Shown here: positions 6,480 to 11,322 of the stretch, piece after piece
How the letters are laid out: each line of letters opens with the position of its first letter
Numbering within the stretch: position 1 is the first letter of the stretch
From: Candidatus Moranbacteria bacterium GW2011_GWE1_49_15
GTDB taxonomy: Bacteria > Patescibacteriota > Minisyncoccia > Moranbacterales > GWC2-37-73
DNA length: 11,322 bases
Direction of reading: 5' to 3'
Assembly (NCBI GenBank): GCA_001003855.1
Contig: LCPX01000027.1
Coordinates: forward strand, 9,789-21,110
Notes under the pieces: generated by a model
The model's database searches: none
What the model saw: the letters and a program-made list of their open reading frames with translations, nothing else
Told to the model about the DNA's origin: nothing
Position numbers and translations under genes: made by a program

Positions 6480-8261
6480 TCATTTGACTTCGCCCATGCG
6501 CTGCAAGGAAAGAAGCTTGCCGTATAACCCCCCTTCTTTGACCGAGAGTTCCACATGGCTTCCCTGCTCTACTATTTTTCCTCCCTCCAAAACTATTATC
6601 TTGTCGGCCTTGCGGATCGTGCTCAAGCGATGGGCGATAAGGATCACCGTCCTATTTTTGCGTATCTTTTCCATGGCGTCTTGGATCAGTCTCTCGCTGT
6701 ATGAATCAAGACTGCTCGTCGCCTCGTCGAAAATAAGAACCTTTGGGTTGGCCAATATCGCCCTGGCGATCCCTATCCTCTGCCTTTGACCGCCCGACAA
6801 CCTTATTCCCCTTTCCCCCACCAATGAGCCGTAACCGCCCGGCAATTTCAAAATGAACTCCTCCGCATTCGCGATTCTGGCGGCGGCTTTGATCTCCTCG
6901 AACGACGCGTTCGGTTTCGCATAGGCGATATTCTCACTGATGCTCATACTGAAAACCTCGACTTCCTGCGGGACTATCGCTAGGTGTTTGCGGAAGGAAA
7001 ATATATCATATTCCTTTAAATCCTTACCGTCAAGAAGGATCCTTCCCTTGGCCGGATCATAGTGCCTGAAAATCATGCGGATGAAGGTCGTCTTCCCTCC
7101 CCCTGAAGGCCCGACCAGGGCGACCGTCGAACCGGAAACTATCTTGGCATTAAGGTCTTCGAGCGCGGCACCTTTGTTGCCGTCATAAGCGAACGACACG
7201 TTTTCGAATTCTATGCCGCCTTCGGGATTTTTCGCGACGATGCCGTTCGTCGGATTGCCGATGGCATTTTTTTCCTTGGAAAGATCATATAACCTCTCCA
7301 CTGCCTCGCTGCTTTCCATGATCCTGTCATAGAGCCTGGTGATACGGAAAAGCGAAAGCAGGGCTTTTTCCGAAATCGTATAGACGAATATCAAACTTCC
7401 TATCGTTATCGAACCCTTCCAAGCCAGATATATCGCGGCTAGAAGTATCAGCGACCTCCCGCCGTCGATGACGAAATTCCTCGCGAGGTTGAACTTAATG
7501 ATCGTGCCGTATTCCGAAAGGATATGCCGCCTGGTTTTATCCACTATTCTCTTGAGGGCGGAGATTTCCCTTCTCTCCTGCGCGAAAGACTTCACGGAAT
7601 TTATATTCATGATGGACTGGGCCATCATCCCGGAGGTCTGCTCCATGAGATCGTGTCTTTCTTTCCTGATGGGATAATTGCGCCTGTTCACGCCCAACGT
7701 TATGAGGACGAATATCGGCATGAAGAAAACGATGATGAGACCGAAACGCCAATCGACGGCGAAAAGCGTTATGATGGTGAAAACTATCTGGATGATCGTC
7801 GGTCCGACTTCGAAGGCCATCGCCGAAAGCAGATCCGTTATTTTTCCGACGCCCCTGTCTATTTTGGAAATCTTATTGCCCGTATTTTCTTTTTCATGGA
7901 ATCCCAAAGGCAGATAAACCATCTTCCTGAAAGCCCCCATGATGAGGCTGGAGTCCGCACTGGTAAGCACGTCGAAAATGCGCCTGTCGATGACGAAGGC
8001 CAACAGGGACAATGCCTCATAAACTATGAAAATGGCCACCACCAAGAATATGAGGTTCGGGATTTTTTCCGGACTGAAATCCGTCAACGCATCGATGACC
8101 ACCTTCAAAAGATAAGGTCCGGCCAGTTTGACGATTTCCGCCACGACCATAAACAAACCGACGGTTTTTATCTTTCCTTGGACAGGCTTAAGAAGCACCC
8201 ACAAATGGATCCAAAATTCCTTGGTTTTAAATTGTAATCGGACGTCGTCTTTCGTTGCCAT
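6480..8261 (-). CDS. ABC exporter half-transporter (ABCB/MsbA type)
   Basis: Predicted ATP-driven exporter, a 593-residue half-transporter that should work as a homodimer. The membrane domain covers about 25-315 with six helices, and the nucleotide-binding domain about 349-590. Visible are Walker A GPSGGGKT (384-391), Q-loop Gln432, signature LSGGQ (488-492), Walker B VLIFDE (508-513), D-loop SSLD and switch His544 in IAHRLSTI. All ATPase residues are intact, so it should be active. The substrate cannot be told: lipids, peptides and drugs are all handled by this family. Its predicted promoter lies so close to the ATG that the message would start at the first codon. rluF follows in the same unit. 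Confidence 0.93.
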   Translation of the reverse strand: MATKDDVRLQFKTKEFWIHLWVLLKPVQGKIKTVGLFMVVAEIVKLAGPYLLKVVIDALTDFSPEKIPNLIFLVVAIFIVYEALSLLAFVIDRRIFDVLTSADSSLIMGAFRKMVYLPLGFHEKENTGNKISKIDRGVGKITDLLSAMAFEVGPTIIQIVFTIITLFAVDWRFGLIIVFFMPIFVLITLGVNRRNYPIRKERHDLMEQTSGMMAQSIMNINSVKSFAQERREISALKRIVDKTRRHILSEYGTIIKFNLARNFVIDGGRSLILLAAIYLAWKGSITIGSLIFVYTISEKALLSLFRITRLYDRIMESSEAVERLYDLSKEKNAIGNPTNGIVAKNPEGGIEFENVSFAYDGNKGAALEDLNAKIVSGSTVALVGPSGGGKTTFIRMIFRHYDPAKGRILLDGKDLKEYDIFSFRKHLAIVPQEVEVFSMSISENIAYAKPNASFEEIKAAARIANAEEFILKLPGGYGSLVGERGIRLSGGQRQRIGIARAILANPKVLIFDEATSSLDSYSERLIQDAMEKIRKNRTVILIAHRLSTIRKADKIIVLEGGKIVEQGSHVELSVKEGGLYGKLLSLQRMGEVK

Positions 8262-8267
8262 GGAACC

Positions 8268-8276
8268 ATTTTAACA
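8268..8276 (-). promoter_or_regulatory. Extended -10 implying a leaderless ABC exporter mRNA
   Basis: On the minus strand TGT precedes TAAAAT (8273-8268). Six bases separate the hexamer from the ATG at 8261, which places the predicted +1 on the A of that ATG. There is no -35 match and no room for a ribosome binding site. Confidence 0.55.
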
Positions 8277-8283
8277 TGAAAAT

Positions 8284-8320
8284 AAAAAGGCGGCATTTCC
8301 GATGATCCGAGCCGCTTTTT
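8284..8320. terminator. Terminator after the CapA-like gene
   Basis: An A-run and GCGGC (8290-8294) pair with GCCGC and a T-run (8311-8320) around a 16-base loop that itself contains a repeated TCGGA/TCCGA element. On the minus strand it ends in TTTTTATTTT, some 40 bases after the CapA-like stop. On the plus strand it also works, with a G-U pair in place of a C-A mismatch. Confidence 0.75.
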
Positions 8321-8357
8321 CACGATCGCATACATTCTAAAAAAATCCCTGAAAAAC

Positions 8358-9356
8358 CTATTTGCCGGCCACCCTGGTCTGGCCGCTTCTTTCCATGATA
8401 AGCGCCGTCTCCTCGAACTTCATGGAAAAATCGGCGGAGTTTATGGAGACGCCGACCGCCAACCCCTCCTGGGTGTTAGGATCGAAATATTGGTCGAAGA
8501 CGAAATTGCCCAACGAATAATATATCCTCTTGCCTTTGTAATCCTCCTGGTCCTGCACCACGTGCGGATGCGATCCTATCACCAAATCCGCTCCGTGATC
8601 GACGAATTTGCGCGCCAATTCTTTCGTGCTTGGACGGGATATCTTTTCATATTCCCTGTCCCAGTGCGCATAGACCACCAGAACGTCCGACCAATCTTTG
8701 AGTAATCTGATTTTCTCTAAAGCCGTTTCTTCCGATCCTCTGGCAAATTCGTTATAACTGACGAAAGCGACTTTGATTCCCTCGACGTCCCGCACGACGG
8801 AAACGCCTTCCGGACCTTCCACATGGCCGAAATGTCCGATGCCGCTTCCTTCCAGATATTCCTTGGTCCTAGCCAAACCTTCTTTGCCAAAATTCAAAAT
8901 ATGGTTGTTGCCGAGGTTCACCAAGCCTATGTTATTCCTCGCCAGGCATTCCGGCAGATTCTTTTCGAAAGTGAAAATGTAATTGTTCCTGGAACCTATC
9001 TCGCTGTCGACGCTCACGGATTTGTTTTCCGTGATGGGACCCTCCAAGTTGGCTACCACCAAATCGCTTCCGCTCATCAGATCGGAAACCTTCTGGAAGA
9101 TAAAATCTCCTCCCTTGACCGAAGAGACCTGCCTGATATACCTATCGAACATCAAGTCGCCAAAAAACAGAATCTTCACCTCCCTGCTTTCAGGAATGAT
9201 TTCTTCCGATTCGAATTCTTTCGTTCCCAAGACGGCTCCGACCATTTCCGCTCCTGATTTCATTCCGTAATTCGAGACCCAGAGAAAAAGCAAAAAAACG
9301 ACCGGGGCCAGAAGCGCCGCCTTTATTTTCAAGTGCCTGATTTTATCCGCTTGCAT
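8358..9356 (-). CDS. CapA family protein (poly-gamma-glutamate capsule/phosphoesterase-like)
   Basis: Predicted membrane-anchored CapA-type protein (PGA_cap family, metallophosphoesterase-like fold), 332 residues from ATG 9356. A single membrane segment (about 11-30, AALLAPVVFLLFLWVSNYG) puts the catalytic part outside. Family motifs appear in order: ILFFGDLMFDR, VVANLEGPIT, VNLGNNHILNFG, VVYAHWDREYE, DLVIGSHPHVVQ and YYSLGNFVFDQ. The Asp, Asn and His residues in these are the expected metal ligands. In Bacillus, CapA works with CapB and CapC in poly-gamma-glutamate synthesis. Neither is present here, so this stand-alone gene more likely has another envelope role. ATG 9356 has GGGAG three bases upstream. 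An in-frame GTG at 9377 without such a site would add seven residues. Confidence 0.87.
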   Translation of the reverse strand: MQADKIRHLKIKAALLAPVVFLLFLWVSNYGMKSGAEMVGAVLGTKEFESEEIIPESREVKILFFGDLMFDRYIRQVSSVKGGDFIFQKVSDLMSGSDLVVANLEGPITENKSVSVDSEIGSRNNYIFTFEKNLPECLARNNIGLVNLGNNHILNFGKEGLARTKEYLEGSGIGHFGHVEGPEGVSVVRDVEGIKVAFVSYNEFARGSEETALEKIRLLKDWSDVLVVYAHWDREYEKISRPSTKELARKFVDHGADLVIGSHPHVVQDQEDYKGKRIYYSLGNFVFDQYFDPNTQEGLAVGVSINSADFSMKFEETALIMERSGQTRVAGK

Positions 9357-9406
9357 TTCCTCCCTTTCCGCTTCCACGTAGGTCTTCGATATTGCTTAAT
9401 TCCTGG

Positions 9407-9415
9407 ATTATAGCA
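9407..9415 (-). promoter_or_regulatory. Extended -10 promoter of the CapA-like gene
   Basis: On the minus strand TGC precedes a perfect TATAAT (9412-9407). The predicted start is near 9400, giving a 44-base leader to ATG 9356. No -35 match is seen. It lies just past the T-run that ends the structured stretch at 9437-9668. Confidence 0.65.
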
Positions 9416-9436
9416 TAGGTTTTCCGTTCCCGACAC

Positions 9437-9668
9437 AAAAAAGAGGGCTCCTGTCCCGATCATTGTCGTTTTCCGGAGACCCAAGGAGGGGGCATGGTCT
9501 CGACGGACTACGGCATTGAAAGGTAAGGAGCCCAGGCGATCCGGACGGAAAGCCTCAACAAAGGACGCTGCCTATGTTATGAACTTGGCGCTGGGATGCG
9601 GAAAGCGGCTTATTCGCCCCGTCTCTGGCCGAGAGGAGATTTTGGAAAAACCTGCCTCTCCGCATCCC
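9437..9668 (-). ncRNA. Candidate structured RNA, family not recognised
   Basis: This stretch has no convincing protein gene but strong base pairing. GGGATGCGGA (9593-9602) pairs perfectly over 10 bp with TCCGCATCCC (9659-9668), enclosing 56 bases with further small stems. GGGCTCCT (9445-9452) pairs perfectly over 8 bp with AGGAGCCC (9526-9533). Inside that stem, GAGACC (9476-9481) pairs with GGTCTC (9496-9501), extended by TCCG/CGGA. Read on the minus strand, the second domain ends in AGGAGCCC, TC and six T (9442-9437), as an intrinsic terminator does, so I favour the minus strand. The promoter would lie upstream of about 9700, and only a poor match is visible (TTGAAA near 9749, TATTAT at 19 bases). 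It has chance-like fragments of tmRNA and RNase P RNA but lacks their required parts. It may be a free RNA or a very large terminator. A 64-codon plus-strand frame (9516-9710) crosses it and is probably chance. Confidence 0.5.
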
Positions 9669-9718
9669 CGCCTTCTCAAAAAAGAACTGTCGTTCGGTTG
9701 TCTGGAATAATACTCCTT

Positions 9719-9757
9719 GTGAAATATTTTATTTCAACATTATTTGAAAAGTTTCAC
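9719..9757. repeat. AT-rich nested inverted repeat
   Basis: GTGAAA (9719-9724) pairs with TTTCAC (9752-9757). Inside it TTTCAA (9732-9737) pairs with TTGAAA (9744-9749) around a CATTAT loop. It is very AT-rich, without a T-tract, and lies between the candidate RNA and the secreted-protein gene. It may be an operator or a weak structure. I see nothing else supportable in 9758-9837. Confidence 0.4.
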
Positions 9758-9837
9758 GTATAGGAATCGGCTTCCTGCGTCATGAAATAAACCCTATGAC
9801 CCAATGTATTATTCTGCGTTAGTGCAGCTGCTTTTAA

Positions 9838-9843
9838 TATAAC
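9838..9843 (+). promoter_or_regulatory. Possible -10 box of the repeat-protein gene
   Basis: TATAAC lies 40 bases before the ATG at 9884, giving a predicted start near 9850 and a 34-base leader. No good -35 and no TGn extension are visible, so this is a weak call. Confidence 0.35.
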
Positions 9844-9883
9844 AAGAGGCCTTTTGGATTTAACAATTAATTCAAAAAGGGAT

Positions 9884-10312
9884 ATGGGCAAATCATATGC
9901 ATGGATCATGCGATCCTTCATCCTTGTTTTAGGCTTGGCCATGGGATTCGTTTTCCTGACCATAAGCGCCGGCAATGTCGAAGCGGCGAAGGCGACGAAC
10001 CAACAGGAACTTCTTGACCTTGTCCAGAGAACGAACGTCGGATGGGACTGGGTTCCGAGTTGCGGAGACGGAGCGCATTGGAGCGTGAAGCACAGCGAAT
10101 GCGTCGGCGGAACGGGCAGCGACGACATCGATGACATCGACAGCAGTACCCGCGGCAGCGGCCACTACTCCATAACCGACGAGACCGGCCTGGTCGCAAG
10201 GGTGATCGAGGTCAACGAGGGTTGGGACTGGGAGCCGAGGTGCGCCAACGGTGCGGTCTGGGACTGGAATTCCGATCGCTGCGAAAAAGGAGCGGATGAC
10301 TGGGGCAAATAA
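9884..10312 (+). CDS. Secreted protein with two WDW-Cys repeats, family unknown
   Basis: I do not recognise this family. From ATG 9884 it has 142 residues, and AAAAAGGG four bases upstream is the clearest ribosome binding site in the window. Residues 1-34 are a signal peptide ending near VEA/AKA. The mature protein of about 108 residues carries two copies of one motif: Asn, x, Gly-Trp-Asp-Trp, x, Pro, x, Cys, two residues, Gly-Ala, x, Trp, six residues, Cys. Copy 1 spans 47-73 (Trp54, Trp56, Cys60, Trp66, Cys73) and copy 2 spans 107-133 (Trp114, Trp116, Cys120, Trp126, Cys133), an exact 60-residue period. Each copy has two Cys 13 apart, probably one disulfide, and no other Cys occur. An acidic linker (SDDIDDIDSS, 79-88) joins them. 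The exposed aromatic residues suggest glycan or surface binding, which is inference only. The gene is monocistronic and ends before a shared terminator. A TTG at 9854 would spoil the signal peptide start. Confidence 0.8.
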   Translation: MGKSYAWIMRSFILVLGLAMGFVFLTISAGNVEAAKATNQQELLDLVQRTNVGWDWVPSCGDGAHWSVKHSECVGGTGSDDIDDIDSSTRGSGHYSITDETGLVARVIEVNEGWDWEPRCANGAVWDWNSDRCEKGADDWGK

Positions 10313-10376
10313 CTGTAATCCGAAGATAAAAATTATCTCGAAAACAGAATGGTCCACGGGAAAAAATCCGCAAAAT

Positions 10377-10402
10377 AAAACTCCCCTACTCGGGGAGTTT
10401 TT
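10377..10402. terminator. Bidirectional terminator between convergent genes
   Basis: AAAACTCCCC (10377-10386) pairs with GGGGAGTTTT (10392-10401) around TACTC. T-runs follow on both strands (TTTTT on +, TTTTATTTT on -), so it serves both the repeat-protein gene and the DUF4105 gene, which stops at 10424. Confidence 0.88.
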
Positions 10403-10423
10403 GGTTTAGGGTCTTTGCCGTCT

Positions 10424-11251
10424 TCAGTCGCAAGGCCGGCGCAATTTCTTCTCGAAACCTTCTGCCATATAATCCACCGACCCGTTGTCCACCTGGTGGC
10501 ATTTTTTTATTTCTTCAAAATTCCCTGCGGCAGGAATCAATTCCATGCCATATAAAACCTCGTCGAAATACCCCGGAAGCAAAGTTTTATATGTCAGCGG
10601 AAATTTCAATTCGGAAATATCTTCCACCCTTCTGGTTATGACGTTCGTGCAGTTGCTCAGCAAAGTGTTGTAAAATTTCGGTTTGGCGTAAATCCTGTTG
10701 ATGTCCTCGGCGAGCTTGAGGAAAAGTTCCTTGGCTTTTTCCGGCGAGGCGACCGTCGGATATATATGAACCCTCTCGTCCCTCACGTCGGTCCGTAGTC
10801 CCACGATGTCCCTTTCGCTTCCGACCACGTAAATTATTTCGAAATTATTAAGAAGTCCGAGTATTGGAGAAAATTCCTCCCCGACTTCCCTTCTGGTTTC
10901 CATCGAAACGACCACATGCTTTCCGTCCACGAAACCGAAACTTAAGAAAATGTGCGCCAAACCTTCAAAGTCGGAAAAATGGGAAATTATCACGTCTACG
11001 CTCCTGATTTCACTCAACTTATGTTTTCGGGATACATATCTTGGTTCGGCCTTGCCGCTCCCATTCCAGACAAAATCCCTGAAATCGGAAATCTCGATGT
11101 CATCCCCGACGATGTCTATTTTCGGTAGCCTCTCTTGTCCAAGTTCCCAATCCCTATCATGGCTGGGCTTCTTGAGCAAAACGAACGAAAGAAAAACCAA
11201 AACCGCCACGATGATCCCCAGAAAGATTATTTTTATCCGATTCTTTTCCAT
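10424..11251 (-). CDS. DUF4105 (Lnb N-terminal periplasmic domain) membrane-anchored protein
   Basis: Predicted membrane-anchored protein of the DUF4105 family, 275 residues from ATG 11251. One membrane segment (7-26, KIIFLGIIVAVLVFLSFVLL) is followed by an outside domain. Family blocks are His100 in LAHIFLSFGFVDG, VSMETRREVGEEFSP, FEIIYVVGSERD, VHIYP and FYNTLLSNCTNVI with Cys201. The conserved His and Cys suggest a thiol-type enzyme. From memory, a Bacteroides member of this family (Lnb) acts as a lipoprotein N-acyltransferase, but I would not carry that role over to this protein without testing. Two further Cys lie near the end (251 and 274). An upstream in-frame start at 11287 would add 12 residues ahead of the membrane anchor. 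It would also read through the predicted promoter, so I reject it. Confidence 0.8.
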   Translation of the reverse strand: MEKNRIKIIFLGIIVAVLVFLSFVLLKKPSHDRDWELGQERLPKIDIVGDDIEISDFRDFVWNGSGKAEPRYVSRKHKLSEIRSVDVIISHFSDFEGLAHIFLSFGFVDGKHVVVSMETRREVGEEFSPILGLLNNFEIIYVVGSERDIVGLRTDVRDERVHIYPTVASPEKAKELFLKLAEDINRIYAKPKFYNTLLSNCTNVITRRVEDISELKFPLTYKTLLPGYFDEVLYGMELIPAAGNFEEIKKCHQVDNGSVDYMAEGFEKKLRRPCD

Positions 11252-11259
11252 ATGTTTTA

Positions 11260-11268
11260 ATGATACCA
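11260..11268 (-). promoter_or_regulatory. Extended -10 implying a near-leaderless DUF4105 mRNA
   Basis: On the minus strand TGG precedes TATCAT (11265-11260). The predicted +1 is near 11253, two bases before the ATG at 11251, leaving no room for a ribosome binding site. No -35 match is seen. Confidence 0.5.
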
Positions 11269-11269
11269 C

Positions 11270-11322
11270 AAAAAAAGACCTACTCACGGATTTCCGCAGG
11301 CAAGCCCTGGCCGCGCCTGCCG
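11270..11322 (-). other. Edge of a GC-rich hairpin region with T-run
   Basis: On the minus strand GCAGGC (11320-11315) can pair with GCCTGC (11301-11296) around 13 bases, and a run of seven T at 11276-11270 follows about 20 bases later. This could be the end of an upstream minus-strand gene or RNA cut by the window edge. The gap between stem and T-run makes it a poor simple terminator. Confidence 0.3.

Noticed and set aside
7524..8237. Plus-strand frame of 237 codons opposite the ABC exporter
   Set aside because: Low-complexity His/Asp/Arg-rich product, fully antisense to a well-supported gene. The same reasoning removes the plus-strand frames at 1183-1791, 2530-3126 and 5799-6389.
9521..9625. 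RNase P RNA fragments (AGGTAAGG at 9521 and GAAAGCGGCTTAT near 9601)
   Set aside because: The essential GAGGAAAGTCC block and the other conserved regions are absent, the spacing is wrong, and the T-run points to the opposite strand.
9485..9700. tmRNA on the plus strand, from GGGGGCATGGTCTCGACGG resembling the tmRNA 5' end
   Set aside because: The matching 3' acceptor strand, T-loop (GTTCGAnTCC) and CCA-type end are missing downstream, and the space before the next gene holds nothing that would complete the tRNA-like domain.
9516..9710. 64-codon plus-strand reading frame starting at TTG
   Set aside because: It lies across perfect inverted repeats, has no ribosome binding site or recognisable domain, and its composition follows the RNA-like structure.
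10424..11287. Longer DUF4105 protein starting at 11287
   Set aside because: The 12 extra residues precede a good membrane anchor, would span the predicted promoter, and the ATG at 11251 gives the natural MEKNRIKIIF start.
1..11322. UGA recoding as in Gracilibacteria or Absconditabacteria
   Set aside because: The ABC exporter, the DoxX-like gene and the DUF4105 gene end naturally at TGA, and no conserved domain requires an in-frame TGA to be read through.
1..11322. CRISPR array, insertion sequence, prophage or tRNA gene
   Set aside because: No regularly spaced direct repeats, transposase-like frames, phage genes or cloverleaf-like sequences were found on reading both strands.

Overview
This window is most likely a piece of a Candidate Phyla Radiation (Patescibacteria, Parcubacteria-like) chromosome. 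This is inferred from gene content and style and is not proven. The genes are short and mostly lack Shine-Dalgarno sites. Envelope genes of a monoderm-looking cell dominate: lytic transglycosylases, a DUF4105/Lnb-type protein, CapA, DUF378, DoxX-like and cupredoxin. A fungal-type trehalose phosphorylase is also present. Base composition is near 47-50% GC. TGA is used as an ordinary stop in at least three genes, so the recoded-UGA lineages (Gracilibacteria, Absconditabacteria) do not fit. I see no rRNA, tRNA, CRISPR array, transposase or phage gene.

Layout. 1-45: bidirectional terminator. 46-924 (-): exported MltB-type lytic transglycosylase with no ATG, GTG or TTG ahead of its signal peptide. 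Its apparent promoter at 1089-1117 is followed by a leader that starts with a terminator-like hairpin. 1222-3108 (-): GT4 trehalose phosphorylase. 3223-3453 (-): DUF378 membrane protein. 3624-4425 (+): membrane-anchored cupredoxin followed by a DoxX-like gene broken by a frame change. 4512-5699 (+): MltD-like transglycosylase with LysM and a twin-arginine motif. 5739-8261 (-): ABC exporter gene followed by rluF. 8358-9356 (-): CapA-like protein. 9357-9883: about 500 bases without a convincing protein gene, holding a strongly structured candidate RNA (9437-9668) and an AT-rich hairpin. 9884-10312 (+): small secreted protein with two Trp/Cys repeats exactly 60 residues apart. 10424-11251 (-): DUF4105 protein. 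11252-11322: its promoter and the edge of another structured stretch.

How it fits together. Most genes act at or outside the membrane: peptidoglycan cleavage (two lytic transglycosylases), a surface phosphoesterase-like CapA protein, a DUF4105 thiol-type enzyme, export, and copper binding. The exceptions are trehalose phosphorylase and the 23S rRNA pseudouridine synthase RluF. The transcription units are short, mostly one or two genes, each bounded by a clear hairpin terminator. Five promoters use an extended -10 (TGn plus hexamer) with no good -35, and two of these sit so close to the ATG that the mRNA should be leaderless or nearly so.

The best candidates for something undescribed are the structured RNA at 9437-9668, the two-repeat secreted protein next to it, and the leader plus non-ATG start of the MltB-type gene.
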